Position numbers and translations under genes: made by a program. From positions 226,698,943 to 226,762,942 of the forward strand of contig NC_084482.1 of assembly GCF_030035675.1 (NCBI RefSeq): 64,000 nt of DNA. Direction: 5' to 3'. How positions within the stretch are numbered: position 1 is the first letter of the stretch; every line of letters begins with the position of its first letter. The notes beneath the pieces are model-generated. The model saw nothing but the letters and a program-made list of their open reading frames with translations. It did no database searches and was not told the origin of the DNA. Below are positions 1 to 10,095 of the stretch, piece by piece. The DNA comes from Rhineura floridana. Its lineage: Eukaryota; Chordata; Lepidosauria; Squamata; Rhineuridae.

Positions 1-45
1 AAAAGGGACCTGGGTTTTATCATTCAGAACAAAGCCATAACTGAC
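1..45 (-). CDS. V2R gene C exon 3, first 45 bp (cut by window edge)
   Basis: Reading the minus strand, an acceptor (cttgctag) is followed by [15 protein letters not shown], which lines up with the exon 3 start of genes A and B ([18 protein letters not shown] in A) but is three residues shorter. The phase is 0, as expected after exon 2. The exon continues off the left end of the window. Confidence 0.8.
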
Positions 46-1925
46 CTAGCAAGGAAGTGAAAAGATACGGCGTGAACCTAAGCTAACCTGTTTGTAGGGG
101 ATAAATGCAGTTTTTCCTCAATCTGGAATTGTTCATACTCACCCTCAACATGCTGCTTTCAACCTAGATTGATTCTAGATCCTGCTGTCCACAAGGATGG
201 GTGTGGTTACTTGATAAACATTTGAAAACCCTCATGACTATTATCCATGGGCCAGTGTGGCATAGTGGTTAAGGTGTTGGACTACGACCTGGGAGACAAG
301 GTTCGAATCCCCACACAGCCATGAAGCTCACTGGGTGACCTTAGGCCAGTCACTGCCTCTCAGCCTCATGAAAACCCTATTTATAGGGTCACCATAAGTC
401 GGAATCGACTTGAAGGCAGTACATTTACATTTATTATCCATGGGAAGACCCTTTTTGTTACTAACCTTCAATATTCATGGTATGTTGTCTCTCCAGACTG
501 CAATTGAGAGACATGTATAATGCAGCAATCCTCATTGGATGCCTTCAAATGGCTCTTTTGACAAAGAAACAATTAAAATCCCTTAAGCAAATCAATACTT
601 CCACCAAGTCATTTTACCCCTTCTCTGCAAAGCTGCTGATTTGTTCCCCATTGGAAAGGTTGTGAGACAGGGGTGCATTTTATCACCCTATTTGTTTTAA
701 TCTATATGCAGAACCTATCATACAGAAAGCAGGATTGGACCAAGATGAAGGAGGTGTGAAAATTGGAGGGAGAAATATAGATATGCAGACAATACCATAC
801 TCTTAGCAGAAACCAGTAACGATTTGGAATGAATGCTGATGAAAGCTCAAGAGGAAAGCACAAAAGCAGGACTACAGCTGAACGTCAAGAAGACTAAAGT
901 AATGACAACAGAAGATTTATGCAACTTTACAGTTGACAATGAGGACAATGAACTTGTCAAGGATTATCAATATCTTGGCACAATCATTAACCAAAATGGA
1001 GACAATAGTCAAGAAATCAGAAGAAGGCTAGGACTGGGGAGGGCAGCTGTGAGAGAACTAGAAAAGGTCCTCAAATGCAAAGATGTATCACTGAACATTA
1101 AAGTCAGGATCATTCAGACCATGGTATTCCCGATCTCTATGTATGGATGTGAAAGTTGGGCAGTGAAAAAAGCTGATAAGAGAAAAATCAACTCATTTGA
1201 AATGTGGTGTTGGAGAAGAGCTTTGCACATACCATGGACTGCAAAAAAGACCAATAATTGGGTGTTGAAACAAATTAAACCAGAACTATCACTAGAACCT
1301 AAAATGAGGACACTGAGGTTATCATACGTTGGACACATAATGAGAAGACATGATTCATTAGAACGTAATGCTGGGAAAAACAGCAGGGAGTAGAAAAAGA
1401 GGAAGGCCAAACAAGAGATGGATTGGTTCCATAAAGGAAGCCACAGACCTGAACTTACCAGATCTGAACAGGGTGTTTCATGACAGACACTACTGGAGGT
1501 CACTGATTCATAGGGTCGCCATAAGTCGTGGTTGATTTGGAGGCACAGAACAACAAACAACAATCACTGGTACACTCTGTTGAGCATCCCCAGTGGGAAT
1601 CACAAGTGAGGAGAGTTCTGCTTGCAGACTTCCCTTTGGGGCACCCGGATGGCCAGAACAGGATGCTGGACTTGATGGGCCCCCTCTGGCCTGGTCCAGG
1701 CACAGGGCTTTTCTTGTGTTCTTAATCTTCTGTTAATCTCTGTTATATTTTCAGCTCCTGCTGAAGACCTTCCTCTTTCGACAAGCCTTATGAAGTAGAG
1801 GCCTGATCCCAGTCTGTGCCTGTGCTGGAATTCCTTTTTAAGATATTTTTTAAAGATGTTTTAAAATGCTTTTAGTGTTTTTGTATGCACTCTGGGCTCC
1901 TTCTGGGAGGAAGGGCAGGATATAT

Positions 1926-1959
<34 letters not shown>

Positions 1960-4899
1960 CCAAGAGGATACCAATCTGGTTAATAAGCAGTTTCAATGAA
2001 GTGGTTATCAGTGAGGTTTCTTTGAGAAAAATGGAAGCCTTGGCCAAAAGATGAGAACAAGAAGTCCCTGAAGAAATGGCAAAGTAGAATGATCTGCAGT
2101 TGATTCTCTCCCCCATTCCCATCCATACCTGCGGGATTTTGTAGATACCCGACATAGTTGAAACCTGGTTGGAGATGTCAGAATTGACCCCTTCAAGAAC
2201 TGCCAACATGTTATTCTGACCTCCACAGCTATAGTTTGGAATGTTGATTTCCCCACCAGCCAGCAGGTCTAGCATGGCATCAGAGGTCATTCTACTATCG
2301 CAATAGTTCTCATAGATTTTGTAACCCAGGGTGATGTTGGGTAAGATCTTAGGATCCTGATTGATCTCGTGAATGGCGAACAAGAAGGACAAGATATGCC
2401 AGTACCTTCTGAATTCAAACCTACAAGGAGGAGAAGAGGAAGAAGAAGATTGTGTCATGTTGCCATTCAGCATTCAATGAAAACATTACTTTTTTTTAAG
2501 AAAAAGCCCTTTCCAGGCAATATAAATCCCATAAGAGTTGATCCACAAATATTGGTTTGTTTTAAAGGGGAGAAACCCCCCTAATTGTTTTACTTATTGA
2601 AATTATATAGCCACGAGGGTGGCTGTGTAATGTAGCTAGCATACCCCCATGCCATTCTGCTGCTTCCTCCCAGCAGGAGCCCAGGGCGGCAAACAAAAGC
2701 ACTAAAAACACTTTAAAGCATCATAAAAACAAACTGTAAAACACATTAAAACAAAACATCTTCAAAAATGTTTCTAAAAAAAGCTTTCAAAACATCAAAT
2801 CATAGAATCATAGAGTTGGAAGGGGCCTTGTAGGCCATCGAGTCCAACCCCCTGCTCACAGCAGGAAATCCACAGCTAGAGCATCTCCCGCAGATAGCTG
2901 TCCAGCCTCTGCTTGAAGACATCCAGCGAAGGGGATCCCACCACCTCCCTAGGCAGTTGGTTCCATTGCCGAACTGCCCTTACTGTCAAGAAGTTCCTTC
3001 TAATGTCCAATCTGAATCTACGCTCCTGCAACTTAAAACCATTAGACCTAGTCCTACCCTCTGGGGCAGCAGAGAACAAATCTGTACCCTCCTCTATGTG
3101 ACAGCCCTTCAGGTACTTAAAGAGTGCAATCATGTCACCCCTCAGCCTTCTCTCCACCAGACTGAACATGCCAAGTTCCTTCAACCTTTCCTCATAAGAC
3201 TTGTTCTCGATACCGGCTATCATCCTCGTCGCCCTCATCTGAACCCGCTCTAACTTGTCTATATCTTTCTTAAAATGAGGTGCCCAGAACTGAACGCAGT
3301 ATTGCAGATGAGGCCTGACTAATGCAGAATATAGTGGGACTATTTCTTCCCTCAACCTGAAGGGCATTGCCGAACTGCCCTCACTGTCAAGAAGTTCCGT
3401 CTAATGTCCAATCTGAATCTACGCTCCTGCAACTTAAAACCATTAGACCTAGTCCTACCCTCTGGGGCAGCAGAGAACAAATCTGTACCCTCCTTTATGT
3501 GACAGCCCTTCAGGTACTTAAAGAGTGCAATCATGTCACCCCTCAGCCTTCTCTTCACCAGACTGAACATGCCAAGTTCCTTTAAGAACATAAGAACAGA
3601 TAGCTGTCCAGCCTCTGTTTGAAGACATCCAGCGAAGGGGATCCCACCACCTCCCTAGGCAGTCGGTTCCATTGCCAAACTGCCCTTACTGTCAAGAAGT
3701 TCCTTCTAATGTCCAATCTGAATCTACGCTCCTGCAACTTAAAACCATTAGACCTAGTCCTACCCTCTGGGGCAGATTAAGATCCATCAGATTAAGATTA
3801 AAAACGTTTTAACAATAATAATTTATTTGATTGATATCCTGCCCTTCCTCCCGGCAGGAGCTCAGGGTGGCAAACAAGGGACAACACACTAAAAACATCT
3901 TAAAACATCTTTAAAACAAAAGCTTTTAGAAATATCTTTTTAAAAAAAGCTTCAAGAACATATTAAAAAGCAATTCCGACACAGACGCAGACTGGGATAG
4001 GTCTCGACTTAAAAGGCTTGTTGAAAGAGGAAAGTCTTCAAAAGGCGCTGAAAAGATAGCAGAGAGGGCGCCTGCCTAATATTCAAGGGGAGGGAATTCC
4101 ACAGGGTAGGTGCCACCACACTAAAGGTCCGTTTCCTACACTGTGCAGAACGGACCTCCTGATAAGATGGTATCTGCAGGAGGCCCTCACCTGCAGAGCG
4201 CAGCGATCGGCTGGGTATATAAGGGATATGTTTAGACCTCCAAGAGAGTCCCATCCTAGCTGCACCCTGTGACTTGCCACAAATTATGCTAAGGGGAAAA
4301 AAAACCCCAAACAAATTGACCTATAATATCATCATCAATAATATTTATATACCACTTAATATGCAAAATCCATAAGCAGTTTATATAAAATACAATGTCA
4401 TCAAAAGGAATATACATACAACATTTTACAAAGAAATATGTCAGTAGAAAGCAAAGAATCGATCAATAAAACATCATCCTGCTGTCGAGCTGTTCAAAAT
4501 GAACCTCCCTGGCTGCAGAAGACAGCAGTCGTGCACAAAGCCCTTCAATCTTCCTCAAAAGGCAACTCAGCACCTCCCCTCAAGCAGGGAAAGCATTTGA
4601 AGAGCAGGGAACAGAATCTGGGGTCTGTCTCTGGGAGTTAGAGTGCAGGTGAGGCAGCATTAAATCACTCAGCGCTCAGTTACTTACTCATAAAGCCTAG
4701 TTAAGGGGGGTCTGGAGAAGACGTATGGTTGAAATTCAGCACCTTTTGGAGATATGACAGCGCCAATGAGGTAGTCTCCTGGCCTGTAATAATTCCTTGG
4801 ATCACTCTGGTCCCTGATCAGATTCAAGGGGCATTTTGCTTTCAGCGTCCCATAGACTACCTGTGGCAGAAACAGCAGAAACAGCAGCAGCAACATCAT
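1..4899 (-). CDS. V2R gene C, 5' part (exons 1, 2 and start of 3)
   Basis: This is the beginning of a vomeronasal type-2 receptor, a class C GPCR expected in the plasma membrane of vomeronasal sensory neurons. Three exons are visible on the minus strand: 4688-4899, 2129-2420 and 1-45, with GT/AG junctions in the same phases (2, then 0) as genes A and B. The remaining exons (rest of 3, then 4-6) must lie beyond the left edge, so intactness cannot be judged. The visible part is open. The protein is clearly diverged from A and B (for example [18 protein letters not shown] against [18 protein letters not shown]). The introns carry L2, CR1, RTE and SINE copies. Family assignment is secure; the orthologue is unknown. 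Confidence 0.88.
252..431 (+). mobile_element. tRNA-derived SINE with BovB-like tail (Sauria-SINE type)
   Basis: The head resembles a tRNA, with an A-box-like tggcatagtgg and a B-box-like ggttcgaatcc. The tail (caccataagtcggaatcgac) matches the 3' end of the RTE/BovB elements in this window, whose machinery would mobilise it. A 13-bp target-site duplication, tattatccatggg, flanks it at 239-251 and 432-444, so the copy is complete. It lies in intron 2 of V2R gene C. Confidence 0.9.
648..1562 (+). mobile_element. RTE/BovB-type LINE, 3' part of RT ORF plus tail
   Basis: Translation gives [16 protein letters not shown], a weathered YADDT motif and then an open stretch (833-1393) with [39 protein letters not shown] and GHIMRR. 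These are diagnostic of the BovB/RTE reverse transcriptase C-terminus. The element is 5' truncated and carries stops and a frame change, so it is dead. The 3' end (gggtcgccataagtcgtgg) is the same tail used by the SINE at 252-431. Confidence 0.88.
1566..1724 (-). repeat. Interspersed repeat, class unresolved (copy 1)
   Basis: The reverse complement reads aagaacacaagaaaagccct and later gcccatcaagtccagcatcc. Related copies occur on the plus strand at about 20815-20935 and 35300-35400. It abuts the RTE tail on one side and an L2 tail on the other. It is SINE-like in size, but I see no clear tRNA boxes. Confidence 0.6.
1725..1970 (+). mobile_element. L2 LINE 3' end fragment
   Basis: The stretch encodes a remnant of the L2 C-terminus ([11 protein letters not shown]) followed by the L2 3' UTR with gctccttctgggaggaaggg. 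It ends in an (ATT)n run at 1927-1959, typical of the microsatellite tails of L2/CR1 LINEs. Confidence 0.75.
1927..1959. repeat. (ATT)n microsatellite
   Basis: Eleven or so uninterrupted ATT units form the tail of the adjacent L2 fragment. Confidence 0.9.
2129..2420 (-). CDS. V2R gene C exon 2
   Basis: The exon is 292 bp, exactly the size of exon 2 in genes A and B. The acceptor is ccttgtag and the donor CAG|gtatgg. It encodes part of the Venus-flytrap ligand-binding domain: [35 protein letters not shown] and a cysteine-containing NYSCGGQNN. It enters at phase 2 and leaves at phase 0, and is open. Confidence 0.92.
2655..2797 (-). mobile_element. L2 3' UTR fragment
   Basis: It shows cttcctcccagcaggagccc, then aaacaaaagcactaaaaaca and an A-rich stretch. 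The same order occurs at 3840-3960 and 62835-62990. No coding part remains. Confidence 0.65.
2803..3775 (-). mobile_element. CR1 LINE 3' ends, three overlapping pieces
   Basis: The minus strand carries the CR1 3' end with the (TCATAGAA)n-type tail at 2803-2815. The first piece (2803-3362) encodes the end of the reverse transcriptase ([40 protein letters not shown], ending LDSYLREML). A second piece (about 3362-3594) repeats the part seen at 2964-3180. A third (3597-3775) repeats the part seen at 2892-3068. The second and third lack a tail of their own, so they look like local duplications or broken insertions. Sequence identity among the pieces is high. Confidence 0.85.
3797..4310 (-). mobile_element. 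L2 LINE 3' end with C-terminal coding remnant
   Basis: The minus strand encodes [18 protein letters not shown] and [20 protein letters not shown], which match the C-terminus of the full L2 at 11962-15531. The L2 3' UTR follows. The copy is 5' truncated and lies in intron 1 of V2R gene C. From here to exon 1 (4320-4687) I see only a short L2-tail-like A/T-rich stretch and unassigned sequence. Confidence 0.82.
4688..4899 (-). CDS. V2R gene C exon 1 (signal peptide and N-terminus)
   Basis: The reading starts [17 protein letters not shown], a signal peptide, then [20 protein letters not shown], which aligns with exon 1 of A and B. The ATG at 4899 (or the next codon, 4896) is preferred because it matches A and B; an in-frame ATG at 4953 would add 18 polar residues before the signal peptide. 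The donor is GA|gtaagt, leaving phase 2. The coding part is 212 bp against 224 bp in A and B. Confidence 0.9.
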
Positions 4900-5160
4900 T
4901 CTGGGTCTGCCTGCAACAGTCACCTCCTTTGTGACGGCAGTGTCATTAGTCATGCACAGCTAGGGTCCACCCAGGGCTTCAGATCCAAAGACACGGATAG
5001 GAAACGTTGCCCTCTGGCTGGCAGGGGTGCCTCCCTGATGCAAATCTCAGTGGTACAGGAGATGTTTATGTGCCAATTCCTCCATCAGCTTTAATACAAG
5101 AAATCATGTTGCCCTTATTTCTTGTGTTTATGTAATAGGTCTCAAAGGGTTCTTTTTACT

Positions 5161-5245
5161 ATTTGGGGGAAATCCCTGGAGTTCTGAAGAGAAGAAAGGC
5201 AAAATCACATATAATTTAAACGATTATAAGCATCTGCAACCTCCT
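5161..5245 (-). promoter_or_regulatory. Conserved block upstream of V2R gene C exon 1
   Basis: Shared words aaatccctggag, aaaatcac and attataag occur in the same order and similar spacing at 32461-32545 (gene A) and 55021-55105 (gene B). They lie roughly 0.3-0.4 kb upstream of the start codons. On the gene's strand the last word reads cttataat, which could be a TATA-like element or simply duplicated flank. Promoter function is an inference. Confidence 0.4.
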
Positions 5246-5432
5246 GGACTCTCTGCCTGGCTCAAGGTGCAGAGGCGAGGAAAAACATGTTGTGGAGAAC
5301 TCACCAATGCAACTCCATCGTTTGACATGGGCCAGCAAGGGGCGGGGGCAGATGAAGATTAGCAACCGCACAACGTGGAGTCATTACTTCTGAAAAAATC
5401 TGCACATCTGAAGTTGCCTTCCTGTGAATTAT

Positions 5433-5700
5433 TGTTGTTGTTGTTATATTTATATTTATTTATACCTTGCCTTTCGGCCCAAGGCCCTCAAGGTGGCTTA
5501 CAGAAGACACAAATATCAAAATAATACAAGATAAGAATACATCAATAAAACAATAAAGCAATGCAATTTACAAAACCCAATTTACAAGAGTTATAAGAGT
5601 TAAATAACAATAACCATCACAATCTACATTTCCAGCTTAACACTTGCAGCACTAAAATTGGCCCCAAGGTACCATCTAAAAGCACCTAAGTCCATGAATC
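5433..5700 (-). mobile_element. L2-type 3' UTR fragment
   Basis: The stretch starts with (TTG)n, then ttatttataccttgcctttc and caaggtggcttacagaagac, then an A-rich region. The layout is shared with 17266-17500 and 20339-20520, which are L2 3' ends. Confidence 0.65.
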
Positions 5701-6489
5701 CACTACCTAGCTGGAACTAAGCAGGTCTGGGTATGTCAGGCCTGGATGGATATCTGCAGAGAAACCTCACATATGCTGCCTTGACTCCCATGATGGAAGG
5801 AAGCTTGGTGCCTACGGTAAGCCCTTCCCGGTAGCTAACTTGCTTCTTGAAGTGGCTCAGGAAGGCAAAAGTTAGACTAGTCCTGAAGGAACACGCAGGC
5901 AAGGCTCCTGAAGAAACAGACCTGCTGCTGTTGCTATCACCACCTCCTCCTCCTTCACCTAGCTGGCGGGGCCACCTCCGCTGCCACCGGCCCGCCTGCA
6001 TGCTGGAGGCAGAGCCAAGGCCGCTGCCGGACCGGCATGAGGAAGGGTCGTGCAGTACAGAATAGTGGCACCTCCTTTATTGCTGCCCATGCCAATCTGA
6101 CTGTTGTTGATACATCTAGCCTAGCATAGTCTATCCCCACAGGCAGGAACTCCCAAGCAGAGTTCCCCCCACCGCCAGCCCTGATGCTTTCCCCAGTTGT
6201 CCCCCCCATTGCTGTAAAAACCACCTTTGCATTGTGATGTCTGACAAAACCAACATTCTCATTCCACATTCCATCTCCAGCTACCAGTACAAGAGTTGTG
6301 TGTGCAGATTGACCCATTAGGGAGCATCGGGATCCATCTCCTCCCATCACTCCTAGAAAGGGTTGGGTTCTTTTCTTACACTTGGTCAATTTGAGCCTCG
6401 TGAACCTGAGGAACCTTAATTAACACAAGCAGGAACGTGCTCAACATCCCTGCAGGGGCAGCTGCCTAGTATGAAGAGATTGTGGGCGT
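5701..6489. other. Intergenic, no feature recognised
   Basis: Open frames exist on both strands (longest 144 codons, minus, 5955-6389), but none shows a known motif, splice context or low-complexity-free composition that supports a gene. No repeat copy elsewhere in the window was recognised. Confidence 0.5.
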
Positions 6490-6495
6490 CAGAGA

Positions 6496-6683
6496 AGGGC
6501 AGTAGCTCCGTGGGTGTAGACCACCTGCTTTGCACAGAGAAGGTCCCACGTTCAATCCCCAGTGGTGGCACCTCTGGGTAGGGCTGGAAAAAGACTCCTG
6601 CCTGAAACTATTGTCAGTGTAGACAATGGTGAGCTAAATGGACCAATGGTTTGTCTCAGTGAAAGGTACCTTTTCCTGTTCCT
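6496..6683 (+). mobile_element. tRNA-derived SINE, second family
   Basis: The head gggcagtagctccgtgggtg resembles a tRNA A box and ggtcccacgttcaatcccc a B box. The body has cagtgtagacaatggtgagc and atggaccaatggtttgtctc. The same body appears in reverse at 27398-27637 and 49080-49235. No BovB-like tail is present, which separates it from the copy at 252-431. Confidence 0.8.
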
Positions 6684-6954
6684 AGTTAAAGAGGGAGAAG
6701 AGTTAACTGGGGAGAGTTACCTGGAGAACCTGGTTGTATTCGCAGATGTGTTCAACAAGAGAAAAGACACTATTGCAAGATGCTGGTATATTCTGCTTTC
6801 TGGATCTGTGCTTATGAAGGACTCCATGTTTTTGACATCCTGCAGAAACTGAAATTCTGTGCTCTGTTCTTCTAAGGAAATTAGGCCAGCTGGGCCTGCC
6901 CTCAACTCCAGCTCCAGGAGTACTTAAAAAAACACAACACGATGGGTTTATTTT

Positions 6955-7090
6955 AATTTTTTAATTCATTTAATTTAATTTTTTGTACAATGTATTGCTG
7001 TATTTTTATATTTGTGTTTACTTTTTCTGTAAGCTGCCTTGAGGGCCATTTGGCCAAAAGGCAGGGTATAAATAAACATTAACATAACAT
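6955..7090 (+). mobile_element. L2-type 3' UTR fragment
   Basis: It contains aagctgccttgagggccatt and ggcagggtataaataaacat, the plus-sense version of the 3' UTR found in reverse at 5433-5700. Confidence 0.6.
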
Positions 7091-7677
7091 AAGAGCAGAG
7101 ATAGAAAACTGAAGCAAAACAGAAAAAAGCCTGCTGCTTCTCGGGACACTGATCGCCATGAAATCCCATCCCGCAAAAACACACAAAGGCAGCTTCCTGT
7201 CTTCCTATCGTCTCGGGACACGTGATGCAGGCCACAAATCGCCCCATAATATGTTATCATACGGATGTGCTGCTCAAAGTGAACCATCAGCGCCTCATTG
7301 AGAGAAGTTAACGGGGAGAATACAAAATCCCGCCGTTCAGATAGAAGTAGACATCAACAGAAATATCGTTCACATCATTGATATTATCAAAGCAGATTTT
7401 TAAAAAAAGAATCCGGTGTCAGGAGCAGCTGCGGAAACTAGCACTGTACAAAGTCAATCCACATAGATAGCAAACTTCCCAACTATAAAAGAGATGGGTA
7501 ACAAATTCAATTACAGTGGAGTTCCCGACCATCGGCACTCATAAGCTGATGGCTGTGATGGCCTTTGTGTAGGATGGGGTGCTCCTGGGAGCATTTAGAA
7601 CCTTTGGCTGCTACAAAATGCATAGCTGCATCTCACCTTTTTGTCATCAGAAGCAAATTGCCCTAGTATGCTCTAGA
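7091..7677. other. Intergenic, no feature recognised
   Basis: The sequence is mixed composition with two minus-strand frames of about 90 codons that overlap and have no recognisable motif or splice context. I see no repeat partner in the window. Confidence 0.45.
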
Positions 7678-7793
7678 CAGAGCTTGGAAAAGTTACTTTT
7701 TGGAACTACAACTCCCATCAGCCCCAGCCAGCATGGCCACTGGGTTGGGCTGATGGGCGTTGTAGTTCAAAAAAGTAACTTTTCCAAGTTCTG
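7678..7793. mobile_element. Palindromic hAT MITE (116 bp)
   Basis: The element begins CAGAGCTTGGAAAAGTTACT and ends with the near reverse complement (agtaacttttccaagttctg). The middle (actacaactcccatcagccc against gggctgatgggcgttgtagt) is also inverted, so almost the whole element folds into one hairpin. Flanks gctctaga (7670-7677) and gttttaga (7794-7801) agree at 6 of 8 positions, consistent with an aged 8-bp hAT target duplication. It has no coding capacity. Confidence 0.88.
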
Positions 7794-7909
7794 GTTTTAG
7801 AACGTCCGTTTCCTTCCTACCAGGTGCAATGATTCCTTTGAAGTTCTGCTTTGAGCCCTAAATGACTTGGATCCTATGAACCATAATCACCCCCTTCTCC
7901 TTTTGTTAC

Positions 7910-7994
7910 CTTGCAATTTCATGTCCTTGTATTCAGCCATCTCCATGCTGAGACGGAAATGATGCCTGAACAATACTTGAGGAAGATTTATAAA
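7910..7994 (-). promoter_or_regulatory. TATA-containing block with possible short first exon (copy 1)
   Basis: On the minus strand tttataaa (7987-7994) lies about 40 bp before an ATG at 7946. The ATG opens MEMAEYKDMKLQ and runs into a possible splice donor (CAAG|gtaaca, exon end 7910). A diverged copy of the whole block, including upstream sequence to about 8250, is found at 9408-9860. No downstream exon could be identified. It could be the start of an unrecognised gene, or part of a repeat. Confidence 0.3.
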
Positions 7995-8300
7995 GGACTG
8001 TGTAGCTCTGGGTCTTGGGGGGGGGGCGTGGAGGCTTGGCTGTCCCCTTCTTTTTTTCCTTTCACAGTTGTGCTCAGAAATAAAATGAGTGGGGATAGTG
8101 TGAATCAAACTATATGATGCAATTCCAAGGAAATATTAGTTGGCAGATGGTGTTCAGTTTTGGAAGAACTGAACACTATTCTCCTCCGAAAGAACAATGA
8201 CGAACCAACAACTCTCAGATAACTTTTACTTTAATGCAGAAACTGTCACTAACTGCCTATGGACAGAGACTAACACCAAGTATTCAGATATATAACACGA

Positions 8301-8447
8301 TCATTCATTGGTAATCACTCGTGGCCGAGTAAGATTGCCTTCCAAGATAAGGTCTTTAACGGTGGGTCTGTAAGTGACTGTGGAGGCCAATTCTGGATCC
8401 ACACAGCCTCCTACAGTGAGGACATAAGTTTCCAGATGGAAGGTTAA
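8301..8447 (-). CDS. Possible terminal exon of an unrecognised gene, or repeat
   Basis: A good acceptor (ttcattcttccag) is followed by 48 open codons and a stop: LTFHLETYVLTVGGCVDPEL, then ASTVTYRPTVKDLILEGNL and TRPRVITNE. It starts at phase 0. I do not recognise the family. It lies between the two TATA-block copies, which is suggestive of a small duplicated gene, but the same stretch could equally be an interspersed repeat. Treat as a hint only. Confidence 0.2.
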   Translation of the reverse strand, partial: LTFHLETYVLTVGGCVDPELASTVTYRPTVKDLILEGNLTRPRVITNE

Positions 8448-8620
8448 CTGGAAGAATGAACAAATTATAAAGCTAAACTGGGATGAAGAATGACATGAGT
8501 AAGACTTCAATGAGCCAAAAATGGGTCAATCAGTATACGCCAGTACATTTATCTCTAATTAACATTAAGATATTTAATGTTAAGATATTATATTTAATAT
8601 CCAGATATTTGGTTTAATCC

Positions 8621-8956
8621 AGGGGTCCCCAGACTGTTGTCCGTGAACCACCAGATGATCCGTAGCGTGTCAACATTCATATAGATTTTTTAAATTGTAT
8701 TATTATGGCACCTTTTAATTATATTGCTTTTTATTGTATTACAATTTGAATTCTATGAAATACAAGTTATAATACAATAAAATACAATATATAAGAAACT
8801 ACAGCAGCAATAAAAATGCAATTTAAAGTTCATACAGCATCTTTCACAGCATGTTAGAACTGCTACAACAGGCAGGGGAAAAAAACATTAAGCGCTCCAC
8901 CAGGACCATCAGCAATTTTCAAGTGGTCTGTGAGAGGAAACATTTGGGAACCACTG
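8621..8956. mobile_element. Non-autonomous hAT element (Charlie-like ends)
   Basis: The left end is caggggtccccagactgttg and the right end, reverse-complemented, is cagtggttcccaaatgtttc, an imperfect hAT-type terminal inverted repeat. Flanking 8-mers gtttaatc (8613-8620) and gtctaatc (8957-8964) differ at one base, as expected of an 8-bp target duplication. The interior is A/T-rich without coding potential. Confidence 0.85.
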
Positions 8957-9151
8957 GTCTAATCGAATGAGTGATGCATGTAGGTTCAGCAACAATTCTC
9001 TGGGCAAACAGATCTCTCAGCCAAACAGAACTGTTTAGGGTGTGAATCTTTGGCGCTGAGGCTCCTCCACTGATGCCCTACCACAGCCAGATACAGGATA
9101 TAAGTCTGCCTATTTGGAGAGAAAAGCATCTATAATCATCAGGATAAAACA

Positions 9152-9190
9152 CAAGAAGCTGCCTTATATAGAATCAGACCATTTTATCTT
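9152..9190 (-). mobile_element. SINE 3' fragment
   Basis: aagaagctgccttatataga is the reverse of the typical 3' end of the SINE family seen at 6496-6683. Only the end survives. Confidence 0.5.
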
Positions 9191-9194
9191 TTCA

Positions 9195-9312
9195 TAGAAT
9201 CATAGAATAGTAGAGTTGGAAGGGGCCTGTAAGGCCATCAAGTCCAACCCCCTGCTCATTGCAGGAATCCAAATCAAAGCATTCCTGACAGATAACTGTC
9301 CAGCTGCCTCTT
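9195..9312 (-). mobile_element. CR1-type LINE 3' end
   Basis: It has tcatagaatcatagaatagt, agttggaaggggcctgtaag and gtccaaccccctgctcattg, the reversed CR1 tail and last coding part. It is strongly 5' truncated. Confidence 0.8.
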
Positions 9313-9407
9313 TTCATCATCTGTCATGAATATCCACCTTGAGGCTATTAATCTTTGGCCTGACTGTTAACTGTCTCTCACTTTGCTGAGACTGGGACAT
9401 CATGCAT

Positions 9408-9860
9408 GACGTCAGAATGAAGTGCTTGTATTCAGCCATCTCCAGGCGAAGACCAGTGGCCAGTTTTGACAGCGGTATGGATTAAATTCAATGCTCACTC
9501 TACAAGTTGGATTTTGGCTGTTTAAAAATAGTAGAAATTGAGGAACGACGCCTAAACAATACTTGAGGAAGCTTTATAATGGACTATGTAGCTCTGGCTT
9601 TAGGGAGGAGTTGCCCCCTTTGTTTCCTTTCACAGTTGTGCCTACAAATAAAATGAGTTGGAATAATGAGGATAAAACTGTGTCATGAATTTCCAGAGAC
9701 CAAGAAGAAATATTAGCTGCAAGCTGCTGATCACTTTACTTATGATTTATCATGGTTTGGATGCTGAATCAGAACTGAATACTTTATTCTCTGCCACAAG
9801 AACAATGCCAAAGTGAAAACTCTCAGATAATTTTCACTTTAATGCAGAACACTGTCATTA
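9408..9860 (-). repeat. Second, diverged copy of the TATA-containing block
   Basis: It shares cttgtattcagccatctcca, caatacttgaggaag, cctttcacagttgtgc, aaataaaatgagt and actctcagataa with 7919-8250, in the same order. The matching ATG-type start is altered and about 85 bp of unrelated sequence separates it from the TATA-like ctttataatgg (near 9572). Upstream (9700-9790) the copies diverge more. Confidence 0.55.
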
Positions 9861-9924
9861 GGGCCACATCAGCACCATACATTTGAATGCAAGAAACAAA
9901 GAAACAAAGAAGCCCTATTTTTCA

Positions 9925-10095
9925 TTTTTCATTCATTTATTATTCATTTATTAGATTTATATCCCACTGTTACTCCCAGTAGGAGCCCAGAGTGGCAATT
10001 ATGTATTTTAACATTGTTGTAACCCACCTTGGGATCTCTGGGTGAAGAGCAGATAATTAATTCTAATTCTAATAAATAACAACAACAACAATATA
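9925..10095. mobile_element. L2-type 3' UTR fragments, two orientations
   Basis: 9931-9998 reads as a reversed L2 tail (gatttatatcccactgttac). 10000-10095 reads as a forward tail ending in (AAC)n (acccaccttgggatctctgg). No coding part remains. Confidence 0.55.

Noticed and set aside
265-330. tRNA gene suggested by A- and B-box-like sequences
   Set aside because: The boxes belong to a SINE with target duplications; the same holds for 6496-6683, 11216-11521, 25463-25765 and 35602-35783.
3361-3775. CRISPR-like or satellite array suggested by repeated blocks
   Set aside because: The repeats are CR1 3' coding sequence in two further pieces, not short spaced units; vertebrate DNA is not expected to hold CRISPR arrays.
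5955-6389. 144-codon minus-strand frame
   Set aside because: No domain, splice signal or related copy; length is within chance for this composition.
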